Part shown: positions 8,248-17,309 of the stretch, one piece after another | Position numbering within the stretch: the first letter of the stretch is position 1 | Layout of the letters: every line of letters begins with the position of its first letter | Assembly: GCA_963701445.1 (NCBI GenBank) | Contig: CAVPAM010000027.1 | Span: 124,001-188,000, forward strand | Reading direction: 5' to 3' | Length of the DNA stretch: 64,000 bases | DNA from: CAKZLS01 sp963701445 | GTDB taxonomy: Bacteria; Pseudomonadota; Alphaproteobacteria; Rhodospirillales; Defluviicoccaceae | The notes under the pieces: model-generated | Told to the model about the DNA's origin: nothing | Seen by the model: the letters and a program-made list of their open reading frames with translations, nothing else | The model's database searches: none | Translations under genes and position numbers: made by a program

Positions 8248-10113
8248 TTCTTGGGTTTGTCGAACCGCTTGTCCACCGCGCCGCCGACCAGGGTGTCGCA
8301 ATCGACTGCCTGCTCCTCTCCCATCTCGAAAAATGGCAACGGATCGATGCCGCCGATCGCGACAGACGGATCGATGAACGAGCCATGCACCCGGACCGGC
8401 GCGGCAATGTCGATCAGACTGAAATCCTTGGCGCGCCCCTCGATTTGCACATCGAGGGTCTCCGCCCCGAGGTCGACGACGCCCTTGCCGACAAGGAGTG
8501 AATCGGTTGTGTCGATGACGGCTTGTTCGAGTTTCACCTTGCCCTCGTTTACGTCGAGGTCGATTCTGCCGCAGGTGATCTTGACGCGCGCATCGTCGCC
8601 AATCACGAGCACCAGGGCCTCCGCGATATCGAGCCCCGCGGCTTCGACGATCAGACCGCTGATGGAGCCCTCCCGCATGGCGATCGCGCCCTGTCCGCGC
8701 GCGGTGCCCATCATCTCGGCGACCGTGTTGCCGACACCAAGAACATAGGCGTGACCGGAGAAACGGCCGCCGGTCTCCCGGACGAATTGGGTTCCCTCGA
8801 AGAAGGGTTTCAGGTCCAGATTTTCAAAGGTCAGGTCCACGTCGGCGGAGGGGACCGCCTCGCGTCCGTTGAGAGCGGCCTCGCCGGACATCGTACCGCC
8901 GGCGACCTTCAGGCTGAGCGGCCGGACCAGCGCCCGGCCGTCGGTCACTTGCACGCGGAACTCGAAGCCGCTCGACCGGCAGATCGGGCGCCAGCACCTG
9001 CTCGCCCTCGAACCGCACGTCCATGTTCATCGCGCTCAGCCGGTCGGCGGGAATGGGCTTATCGGGAAATGTTTCCTCCTCCTGTTTCGCCTTCGGCTCG
9101 TCACCGGGTTCCGCGCCGACGAGGCCGGCCAGGTCTTCGAAGACGAGCTTTTTCGATACCAGGTCCGCCTCCAGGAACGGAGGATCTTGCTCATGATCCA
9201 GCGATAGCGATCCCGCCAGATCGCTGTCGCCGACGACCCCCTGGAACTTCTCGAACTTCCAGAGATTGCCATCCTTGGCGAGCGCGCCATCGAGGCTGTA
9301 GGGCGGCGTATCGGGGAGCGGGATGCGGAAGATCGGAAAGACGTCGGCGAGGGTCGGGCCTTCGACGGAGAAGTCGATATCCAATCCGGCCGAGTTGGAC
9401 GGGGTCCGTCATCGTTCCCTTCGCGCGTACCTGGGTCTCGCCGAAACGGAGATCGAGGTCCACCGGATACGGCTTCTCCGTTTCGCGCAGACGAAGGAAC
9501 GATCCGCCGCTGAAGTCCACCCGCAACGGCCGTCCCTCCAGCGCCCCTTCGAGAGCCAGATCGACGGTATCGTCACCGGACGCATCGGCCTTGCCGGTGG
9601 CGATCCTGCCGTCGAGATCGAGGTCCCGCTCCGCGTCCCGGTAGCCGAGACGGCCGTCCTCGATGATCAACCTGCCGATCTCGGGAAACTCGCCGCGCTC
9701 GTCCGGCTTCGCGGCCTCGCCCGCGGCTTCCGCGGCACTGGAAAAGTCCCAGTTGACCCGGCCCTCGGCATCCTTTTCGAGCGCGATCACTGGTTCGCGC
9801 AGCACGATTTCGGGAAGCTCGATCTGCCCGGTGATCAGCGGCCAGACCTTGCACGGCGACCCGGCCCTCGTCGAGCGTGACGAAATGATCGGCCTCGCCC
9901 CACTCGGCGTTGGCGACGCGCAGGTCGGTGACACCGCACGGTCGTCGTCCAGCCGGGATCGATGTCGAGGCTTCCGAGCCGCACCTCCCGTCCCAGGGCC
10001 GCGCCGAGGATCTGCTCCGCCCGCCCCTCCCAGTCAACGACCAGGACCGCGACCACCACGCCCGCCACGAGTATTCCAACAATTCCGTGGATCCAGTAAC
10101 CGGCACGGCGCAT
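8244..10113 (-). pseudogene. AsmA family envelope protein, four frameshifts as given
   Basis: Five pieces in shifting frames form one protein of about 620 residues. The N-terminus has a signal-anchor (GIVGILVAGVVVAVLVVDW), then the AsmA-type lead ALGREVRLGSLDIDPGW, LRVANAEWGEADHF, and VIALEKDAEGRVNWDFSS. The centre carries LDIDFSVEGPTLADVFPIF, and the C-terminus (VQVTDGRALVRPLSLKVAGG to the stop) is the repetitive beta-rich AsmA C-domain with GDDARVKITCGRIDLDVNEG. AsmA-like proteins are inner-membrane anchored and thought to span the periplasm for phospholipid transport. Shifts lie near 9937, 9865, 9402 and 8965, each equivalent to one extra base. Identical polarity with good homology on both sides argues for sequence error over decay. 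Confidence 0.8.
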
Positions 10114-10298
10114 GGTTTCTCCGCCTCAACCCGCTTTCAATCGTTGCTTGGCCGATCCGAGATAAACGCGAAATCGCGCGGGTTGGTTCCCCACAGACGG
10201 GCCGCGGATCTCCGGAAGCGGTTCGCCGGGCGCGAAAAGGCGGTGGGGCCGTCGTTTCAGCATTGGACGCCCGCCAACGGAGTGGACTACGATTAGGC

Positions 10299-12186
10299 AT
10301 GCGGACGCTCACGCCAGCACCCGCCGCGCGCCGAAAATCCACGGCGGCCCCGTCCGTGGACGCTGGCACCGCGCGCTATCCCGGGCCGCGGACCCGGTCC
10401 AAGGACCGTGATGATCGACTGGACCCGGACGAACGCGTCCGCGCCGGCCACCGCTTCCAAGAGATCCCGGTTCTACCGCCCGGCGGGTCGGACGACGGCC
10501 CCGAGTTCGAATTCCGCCGTCCGTACACCGGGCGCTGCGGTCGGCAGGCACCGGACTGCCCGAGCCCTTTCGCGAGGCCATGGGTCGGCCTCTCGGTTTC
10601 GATGTGTCCCGGATCCTCGTTCACGCCGGCGCGCCGGCCGCCGCCGCGGCGCGGGACCTGCGCGCGGTGGCGTTTGCCAGCGGCAGGCATATCGTGCTCG
10701 GCGACACTTGGCACGCGCGCCCTCCGGAGCAGCGCGAGCGGACGCTGCGCCATGAACTGACGCACGTGGCCCAGGCCGGCGCCATCGACACGCCACCGAC
10801 CCACGTGCTCCCCGACGCCCACGCGCTGGAGCGCCAGGCCGCGCTCGGGGCCTCGCCTTCGCTTGCGCGAGCTCCCGCCGGCGCGGTCATGCGCCAGCCC
10901 CTGATCATGGGACCCTTCGCGCGGAAGCCGCCCACCCGGGAAGACTACGAGGCGGCCAAGCAGAAGCTCTACAAGGCCGCCATCCAGGGCCTGCACGCGG
11001 CCCGCAAGGCGAGCGTCGAAGCGCTCAGGAAGGCGGCCGAGGCGACGCTGACGGATCCCGTCAAGGGTCTGATGCTGAGCGTCATCGACGGCATGGACGT
11101 GGTGATGGAGTTCCTCATCCAGATCCCGCTGTACGTCCTTGGCTTGGCGGTTGGTTTCGGCGAAGGCATCTACGGTCTGGTGACAGGCCTCGTCACGCTT
11201 ATCTACGGCATCCTGAAATGGTTCGTTCTGTTGCTGTACGGGTTCATCGACAAAGGCGAACAGTTCAACAAATACAGCGCCGAGATCATCAAGGGCGTGC
11301 GGGCCATCCCCGATGGCCTGCGCAAGGTCTGGAGCGACTGGAAAGAACGCTTCGAAAAGGCCTCGCCGGACGAGACCAGCATCCTGATCGGCGAACTGGT
11401 GGGACAGATCCTGGCGGTGATCGCCAGCTTCGGCGTGGCCGCCTCCAAGGCCGGGCAGATCCCCAAGCTGACGGTCGAGGTGGGCGGCCTCGGCGTGATG
11501 CGGGGCGGCGTGGCCACGGCCGAGGCCGTGACCATCGACTTCGCGTCGCAGGCCAAAACCGTCGCCAGCCTTGCGGAGATCGGCGCGAACATGGCGCGCG
11601 TGGGAGACGGCGGCGGCCCCCAGGGTCCCGGCGCGCAAGGCCCGGCACCGAAATCCGACACCGAACCCGGCAAGAGGGCCACCCCGGAAGAGCGGCACGC
11701 CGCCAGCCCCGAGGCGGAACTCGGGCTCAGCGCCAAACAGGTCAAGGGTTTGAAGGACCTGCTCGCCAAGCGCCTGGACGAAGCGCCAGGCAACCTGGGC
11801 GAGGCGTGGACCAAGGCCACCAACGCGGCCGATCTGAAGATCGTCAAGGCCAACACGAACATGTCGAAGGGCGCCCGGGCGCAGATTCGCGGCTACTTCG
11901 ACAAGCAGCGCGTCCGTTTCTGGCGCGCGGTGCTGAAGGAGGGCACGCCGTCGGCCGAGCACTTCAAATCGCTCGGCTTCAAATGGGGCAATCCGGGCAC
12001 GCCGGAACCTACCTGGAGCTGAGCAACGGCAAGGTCATCAAGCTCGATATCGACCACATCATCGAAATCCGCGAGGCCACCGCCACCGCCCTGAACGCCC
12101 ACAACCTCCGCCTCGCCCCCGCGCGCGAGAACCGCACGGTGCTCCTCCTGTTGCACGACCTGGATCCCTTCCGGAAACCCCCGTGA
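10299..12186 (+). pseudogene. DUF4157 (eCIS_core) protein with C-terminal HNH-like nuclease end, frameshifted as given
   Basis: Likely a secreted or injected effector of about 630 residues. The low-complexity N-terminus starts MRTLTPAPAARRKSTAAP at 10299. After a frame change near 10515-10530, LPEPFREAMGRPLGFDVSRI and TLRHELTHVAQAG give the DUF4157 domain with an HExxH-like HELTH motif. A hydrophobic stretch follows (about 11100-11250), then an Ala/Gly/Pro-rich linker. After a second frame change near 12005 the last 60 residues read LELSNGKVIKLDIDHIIEIR and NAHNLRLAPARENR, matching an HNH-type nuclease with DH, N and ENR positions. DUF4157 proteins are linked to extracellular contractile injection systems and polymorphic toxins. 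Both shifts equal one missing base. No immunity gene is obvious. Confidence 0.68.
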
Positions 12187-12302
12187 CCGCTGATCAGGCC
12201 CCCGGCTTCGGGATCGGACGGCACCTCGGTACTGAGCGTCGCCAGATCCCCCGTTTGGCGACTCCGTCCATCTAAAGGATCATGCTCAGGGCCATCAGCC
12301 TT

Positions 12303-12354
12303 GCGAGAGATCTCGTCCGGTTTGGTCTTTCCGATCGATAAAACGATCTCTCGC
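12303..12354. repeat. Inverted repeat downstream of the DUF4157 gene
   Basis: GCGAGAGATC (12303-12312) and GATCTCTCGC (12345-12354) are perfect 10-base arms around a 32-base spacer. No T-tract follows on either strand. It could be a weak termination structure or a binding site. Confidence 0.45.
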
Positions 12355-12475
12355 GGCGGCGGTCGCGGTCCACGCTATTCCGATAGGGGCAAGGAGTAGC
12401 CGCTCCGAGCGTTTTTCCTTCAGAAGTTGTCGCATGATCTTGGTCTCGCGCAGGTTTCGCTCTCATGATCGCTGG

Positions 12476-12553
12476 TCAGACGATCGCAAAAACACCAACA
12501 ATGGCGAGCCAAAGAAAGAAGGTGATGACGATGTCCCGAGTTTCCGTGTTCAT
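12476..12553 (-). CDS. 25-residue single-pass membrane peptide
   Basis: A very short frame starting MNTETRDIVITFFLW and ending in the hydrophobic run LAIVGVFAIV, so nearly all of it after residue 8 forms one membrane helix. It is supported by a strong, well-spaced Shine-Dalgarno (GGAGG, 6 bases before the ATG) and by a perfect palindrome at 12612-12623 upstream. I do not recognise a family. Such peptides often modulate respiratory oxidases, transporters or sensor kinases, but nothing beside it identifies a partner. The surrounding 600 bases hold no other credible gene. Confidence 0.5.
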   Translation of the reverse strand: MNTETRDIVITFFLWLAIVGVFAIV

Positions 12554-12611
12554 GGTCGCCTCCGCATTCCACTTTGCAAGCAAGCGTAGGCGGAAAGGAA
12601 GGAAAGTTCTG

Positions 12612-12623
12612 TGACCTGGGTCA
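12612..12623. promoter_or_regulatory. Operator-like palindrome TGACC-TG-GGTCA
   Basis: Perfect 5-base arms around a 2-base centre, 59 bases upstream of the start of the 25-residue peptide gene on the minus strand. On that strand an AT-rich run (TTTTAT, AAAATATTT) lies just upstream, suitable for a promoter. The binding factor is unknown. Confidence 0.4.
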
Positions 12624-12807
12624 TAAAACCCGAAATATTTTTCTATGGGTCTTCGGATCCGAACGCATCGGTATCGGGCGGTCACATCTCCGGCCCAGAG
12701 GATCGCCGCATCATATTCGAAAGCGCAAAAAGGGATGACCTCCGCTCGACAAGGTGATCACCCCGCCCCCTCAGCGCCGTCACTCCTCCACGCTGGCTGG
12801 ATGGACA

Positions 12808-13548
12808 TCAGTCGGCCAGGGCGTAGTCGATTGTTGAAACGACCCGAACCGTCTTCGCGATCTGCCTCTCCTGACTCATTCCGGGGATGTTGTCCCGCGG
12901 CAGAATCTGGAACAACCCCTGGTTCGCGCGGCGAATGCCGCTTATCCGGCTCGATAAGTCCTTGGCGAACTGTTCGGCTCCCTCGCGCGCGCTCTTCGTT
13001 GCCTCGGCGATCATGTCCGGTTTGATGTCGTTCAGCTTGGTGAACAGGTAAGTCGGACCAGTTGCTGCGTGCCCTTCGCCACTCAGGACCACTCCGGCGG
13101 CCACGAGATCGCCGATCTTCTGACTCGCCGAGGCCACCTTGTCGACGTCATTCGTGCGCACCATCAGCGTCTGCGATACGATGAAGCGGCTTTCGATGGG
13201 ACCCGACCGGTAGGCCTGGGCAAGCAGATCCGTAACCTGAAAGCTCTCGACCTCCACCGATTCCGGCGGCAGGCCATTGTCGGCCAGGAACGCGAGCACG
13301 GTCCCGGCATCGACGGCGATCCGTTCCCGCGCCTCGGCGAGCTGGTTCGAGGTGGTAACGAAGCGGATCGGCCAGAGCGCCAGATCCGCCGTCACCGTCC
13401 GCTCGGCCACGCCCTTCACGGTCACGAACCGGTCGCCGGCGCGAGCATCGACGAAGCCCCGGCCGACGAACCAGCCCGCCAGCGCGACGCCGGCGGCCAG
13501 CAGCGCAGCCGCGGCAATGACGACGACAGGGACCGATCTGCTTCCCAT
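12808..13548 (-). CDS. SIMPL domain (DUF541) periplasmic protein
   Basis: A 246-residue protein with an N-terminal signal-anchor (SVPVVVIAAAALLAAGVALAG, shown in two parts by hydrophobicity) and a SIMPL/DUF541 domain. The start of the domain, FVTVKGVAERTVTADLALWP, is diagnostic, as are EVESFQVTD and IVSQTLMVRT; the C-terminus holds AREGAEQFAKDLSSRISGIR. Relatives include the mouse SIMPL protein, bacterial YggE and Brucella BP26; YggE is linked to oxidative stress tolerance, and the biochemical function is unknown. The ATG complementary to 13546-13548, preceded by GGAG, was chosen over an upstream start lacking homology. Confidence 0.87.
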   Translation of the reverse strand: MGSRSVPVVVIAAAALLAAGVALAGWFVGRGFVDARAGDRFVTVKGVAERTVTADLALWPIRFVTTSNQLAEARERIAVDAGTVLAFLADNGLPPESVEVESFQVTDLLAQAYRSGPIESRFIVSQTLMVRTNDVDKVASASQKIGDLVAAGVVLSGEGHAATGPTYLFTKLNDIKPDMIAEATKSAREGAEQFAKDLSSRISGIRRANQGLFQILPRDNIPGMSQERQIAKTVRVVSTIDYALAD

Positions 13549-13761
13549 GGGCAAGGCTCCGTTCCGGGAAGTGCGATAATGCCATATGGCCTGTCCGCCC
13601 GCCAGCCGCTTGTCGGGACACGCGATCCGGCAACCATGCCGCCTGACCCAGTGCTTCGGCTCGGGGCGTTCGACATTCCGGTCCCACCCGGCAGGACCGG
13701 ACACGCGGACGCCGCTCGAGTTCTGGCGGCGTGTCCGTAGTCAGGAGGAAGTAGGCGCGGT

Positions 13762-14460
13762 TCAGCCGCCGGCCGGGGCTGGCTGGCGGTCCAGGCGGGC
13801 GTGGGTGACGGCGGCCAGGTGGTGGGCGCGGGCGAGATCCTCGGGGGTCATTTCGGCGGCGACGCGGGTGCGCAGGGCCGCGGCGCCGGGGTGGCCGTTG
13901 CGTTCGGCGATGGTCAACCAGCTCCAGGCGCGGACGCGGTCCTCCGGTACGCCGATGCCGCCGGCCAACGCCGCGCCCAGCGCCGCCTGGGCGTCGCGGT
14001 GGCCACCCTCGGCGGCCTTGCCGAGCCAATGGACCGCCCAGGCCGGTTCCTCGGGAACCCCGAGGCCGTTGAGGTAGGCATGGGCCAGACGGAACTGGGC
14101 GCCGGAGTGACCCTGTTCGGCGGCCCGGGTCAACCAGATCAACGCCTGGTCGCGATCCGGAGGACCGCCGAGGCCGACGGTCATGGCCAGACCCATGGCG
14201 TACTGAGCCTCGGGATGCCCTTGGCCGGCGGCGCGGCGGAACCACTCCAGCGCGGCGCGCGGATCGCGGCGCACGCCGTCTCCCTGGGCATGCCGGACGC
14301 CGAGACGATACTGGCTTCGCGCATCGCCGCTCTCGGCCTGGACACGGGTTCCGGACACGGCCACCGGCTCGCGTCCCGGCGGCGCGCCGGCGCAGGCCGA
14401 CGCCACGACCAGCGCGGCCAACGGAATCATCAATGGTATGAATGCCTTGCAACGCGCCAT
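13762..14460 (-). CDS. Sel1-repeat (TPR-like) lipoprotein
   Basis: A 232-residue protein with a signal ending in the lipobox-like VVASAC at about residues 18-23, so it is probably lipidated and envelope-anchored. It contains about four Sel1-like repeats: SQYRLGVRHAQGDGVRRDPR, AQYAMGLAMTVGLGGPPDRD, AQFRLAHAYLNGLGVPEEPA and AQAALGAALAGGIGVPEDRV, each followed by a WxxxAAxxGH segment. Sel1 proteins are scaffolds in signalling and surface processes; the partner is unknown. It is read in the same direction as the SIMPL gene but 213 bases upstream of it, so an operon is uncertain. Confidence 0.85.
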   Translation of the reverse strand: MARCKAFIPLMIPLAALVVASACAGAPPGREPVAVSGTRVQAESGDARSQYRLGVRHAQGDGVRRDPRAALEWFRRAAGQGHPEAQYAMGLAMTVGLGGPPDRDQALIWLTRAAEQGHSGAQFRLAHAYLNGLGVPEEPAWAVHWLGKAAEGGHRDAQAALGAALAGGIGVPEDRVRAWSWLTIAERNGHPGAAALRTRVAAEMTPEDLARAHHLAAVTHARLDRQPAPAGG

Positions 14461-14857
14461 CTTCGCTCCCGGGCTTTCGGATCAAGCGCTACGCCCGCCG
14501 CCGGCCGCGGGTCAAGAGTCGCCCGCGCGCGGCGGCCGAATGGCCGGCGGGCGTGCCCGCCGCGCCACACTCGCGACCATGCGGGAGCACTCCCCGAGTG
14601 GATCCAGCTCATTGATATGGATGAATAATCCCGGATTGACGCGGATCGCGGCCGGCCTTGGAAGCCTTGGATTTCCGGCCCGGTCCGACGGGTGATACCG
14701 GCCCTTGGACCCCGTTTGTTCGATTCACGAGGGCAAGACGCGTTGCCGATTCGTTTCCATTCCGCCGGCGTTCGCGGCGGCCGGGGTCTGGCGAACGGGG
14801 CCGGAGGCGGTATAGTGTCGGTTGCCGCCTCGCGGTTTCGATCGAAGGAGACCAGCC
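14461..14857. other. Non-coding divergent spacer
   Basis: 397 bases between the divergent Sel1 and COG3650 genes. GC-rich in the left part, with no credible gene, tRNA or strong hairpin. Promoters for both sides should lie here but I cannot place them. Confidence 0.5.
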
Positions 14858-16234
14858 ATGCCCCGCCGGATTGCCATTGCCGTTGTCCTTTTCCTGGGCC
14901 TGATGCTCGCCGGCAGGGCTCATGACGCGGCGGCCGTCGACATCGCGTCCGGCGAAACGCGGGAATACTTTCGCGACTGGCTGGCCGCCTGCCGGAACGA
15001 CGGCAGCGGGTATTGCTCCGCCCTCGCCTACGTGCCCGACCCCTCCGCGCCCGGAGGGATCGCGGCGCAACTCCGGGTGGCGCTGCCCCGCCCCGGCGCC
15101 GATCCGCAAATCGTGTTCAGCCCCATCCCCCGGCTCGACGGCCTCTCCGATCTCGCCGACCTCGAACAGGCGATGACGGTCCGGGTGGACGACACCCCGG
15201 CGATTCAGCTGCTGCCCGGCGCCGGCTTCGGACGCGCCGGCGGCCTCAACGATTACGGGATCGCCGATGACACGGTCGCCGCCGAACTGATCCGGCGAAT
15301 GAAGCAGGGGGCGGCCATCACCGTCGATTACGTGGACCAGGCCGGACGCGACGCGCGGTTCACCTTCTCGCTGATGGGATTGACCGCCGCGCTGCGGTTC
15401 ATCGACGACCGCCAAGCGCGGGCGGCCGGAGACCTCCCCGCCATCGACCCGGAAGCGCCCCGGCACGACCGCGCCACGATGGCGGGTTTCGACTGCCGCG
15501 GCAACGAGCCCTTCTGGACCCTGACCATCAAGGGAACCACGGCCACCTATTCGAGACCGACCGACACGTTCGCCCTTCGGGATCACGCGCTGAACGGCGC
15601 CATGCAGGCGCGCGACTTCTTCAAGCCGCCGCTGTTCGTGTGGCGGGGACGCGGCGAGCTGGCATCGGGTGACATCGTGGCGATGATCACCGGCGACCGC
15701 TGCCTCGACACCATGTCCGACGGCGAGGGGCAGACCGCGTTCGATTATACGGCGCGGATCTCCATGCCGAACGGAGAGCTGCTGACCGGCTGCTGCAACG
15801 CCCGCGAAAAGCCGGCGGCGGCCGATCCCGCGGGCCTCGACGGCGCGCCGATCGCCGACGTGGCCAGCAAAGGGCCCGACGACTGGTCGCGATTGATCGT
15901 CGACCTGTTGCCGGCGATCAATGCGTGTCTCGAACGGACACCCGGCGCGGACACCCGGGTGACCAAGGCGTGGCCGATGAATCGGGGCATGGTCGGCGTC
16001 CGCGCCGGCGATGACGGGGGCCGCCGGTGGAACTGCGTCGCGCCGGCCGACGGCGGCGAGGTTCGCGTCTTCGCGCCGGTCCCGGAAGGGGCCGAAACCG
16101 TGCCCGGCGAGACTACGGTGGTGTTTACGCCAAGCCCTGGGTCGCCTCCCGCGGGAGCGTGTTTCAGGCACGAGCGGTTGATGAATCCGGGGACCGCCAC
16201 CTTGATCGGGTGGCTTTCGTACCATGCGTGCTGA
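14858..16234 (+). CDS. Secreted DUF1176-like / COG3650-type protein
   Basis: A 458-residue protein with a cleavable signal (RRIAIAVVLFLGLMLAGRA). The first part, TREYFRDWLAACRNDGSGYC with later ALAYVPDP and IQLLPGAGFG, resembles the invasion-associated / DUF1176 beta fold. The centre has the COG3650 signature: FDCRGNEPFWTLTIKGTTA, then DRCLDTMSDGEGQTAFDYTA and LLTGCCNA. The third part (about 335-458) returns to DUF1176-like sequence with three conserved-looking cysteines. Function is unknown; an envelope role is inferred. The ATG at 14858 follows GAAGGAG with ideal spacing, deciding the start over a position 36 bases upstream. Confidence 0.75.
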   Translation: MPRRIAIAVVLFLGLMLAGRAHDAAAVDIASGETREYFRDWLAACRNDGSGYCSALAYVPDPSAPGGIAAQLRVALPRPGADPQIVFSPIPRLDGLSDLADLEQAMTVRVDDTPAIQLLPGAGFGRAGGLNDYGIADDTVAAELIRRMKQGAAITVDYVDQAGRDARFTFSLMGLTAALRFIDDRQARAAGDLPAIDPEAPRHDRATMAGFDCRGNEPFWTLTIKGTTATYSRPTDTFALRDHALNGAMQARDFFKPPLFVWRGRGELASGDIVAMITGDRCLDTMSDGEGQTAFDYTARISMPNGELLTGCCNAREKPAAADPAGLDGAPIADVASKGPDDWSRLIVDLLPAINACLERTPGADTRVTKAWPMNRGMVGVRAGDDGGRRWNCVAPADGGEVRVFAPVPEGAETVPGETTVVFTPSPGSPPAGACFRHERLMNPGTATLIGWLSYHAC

Positions 16235-16371
16235 AGCGGGCGGCGAACGCCGGCCCCTGGTTTCGCGGAAAGTTCCGGGACCGTAACCGGTGAACTTGAT
16301 CCACCAACGGCGCGTTCCGCGCCGTCATCATCCACACTCGATCACATCCAACGGAGAGCGAAGGGACAATC

Positions 16372-17220
16372 ATGCAAATCGCGGGCTACGAGATCAACGA
16401 ACAAACCATCGAGGAGGGGGTCACGCTGGTCTCCACCTACGGCATCAGGGTGATCGCCGGGATCGCCATCCTCATCGTCGGCTGGATGATCGCGAAATCG
16501 CTGTCCGGCATCACCCGGCGCACGCTCGCCAAGAGCAAACACGTGGACGAGATGCTAAGCGGTTTTTTTGCCAAGCTCGTCAAATACCTGGTCATGGCGG
16601 TGGTCATCATCGCCGTCCTCAACCAATTCGGCGTCCAGACCACGAGCCTGATCGCCGTCCTCGGCGCGGCCGGCCTGGCCATCGGATTGGCGTTGCAGGG
16701 CACGCTCTCCAACGTGGCGGCCGGGGTCATGCTGCTGATTTTCCGTCCGTTCAAGATCGGCCAGTACGTGGAGATCGGCGGCCAGGGCGGCACGGTCAAG
16801 GAGCTTTCGCTGTTTACCACCGAATTGGCGACGCCGGACAACGTTCAGGTCATCATGCCCAACGCGTCCGTGTGGGGAAGCCCGGTGGTGAACTATTCCC
16901 ATCACGACACGCGGCGGATCGATTTCATTCTGGGGATTTCCTACGACGACGACATCGACAAAGCGCTGGCCGCCGCGAAGCACGTGGTGGACGGAGAAGC
17001 GAGGGTGCTTCCCGATCCTGAGCCCATGTTCGTGGTCAGCGAACTCGCCGACAGTTCGGTCAACCTGATCGCCCGAATCTGGGTCAACGCCCCCGATTAC
17101 TGGGCGGTCAAGTTCGACCTGACCAAGCGCTTCAAGGAACACCTGGAAGCGGCGGGACTCACCATTCCGTTCCCGCAGCGAGACGTTCACCTGATCGGTC
17201 AGGCCGGCGACGGTCGGTAA
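16372..17220 (+). CDS. mscS: Small-conductance mechanosensitive channel, MscS type
   Basis: A 282-residue inner-membrane channel, close to the 286 of E. coli MscS. TM1 is about residues 19-42, TM2 about 63-84, and the pore helix TM3 reads LIAVLGAAGLAIGLALQGTL followed by NVAAGVMLLIFRPFKIGQYV, the family signature. The cytoplasmic beta domain starts at VEIGGQGGTVKEL and the C-terminal alpha/beta domain ends at IPFPQRDVHL. It should open under hypo-osmotic shock and release solutes. An AG-rich ribosome site (GAGCGAAGGGA) precedes the ATG. It converges on the regulator gene at 17310. Confidence 0.95.
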   Translation: MQIAGYEINEQTIEEGVTLVSTYGIRVIAGIAILIVGWMIAKSLSGITRRTLAKSKHVDEMLSGFFAKLVKYLVMAVVIIAVLNQFGVQTTSLIAVLGAAGLAIGLALQGTLSNVAAGVMLLIFRPFKIGQYVEIGGQGGTVKELSLFTTELATPDNVQVIMPNASVWGSPVVNYSHHDTRRIDFILGISYDDDIDKALAAAKHVVDGEARVLPDPEPMFVVSELADSSVNLIARIWVNAPDYWAVKFDLTKRFKEHLEAAGLTIPFPQRDVHLIGQAGDGR

Positions 17221-17309
17221 AAGACTCGATCATCGGACGAGGGGGAGTTTTGGGGATCGAGGCCGCGCCGAGAGCCTGGCGTCCTCGGCTCCCTTCGCCC
17301 GGCGCTGGC

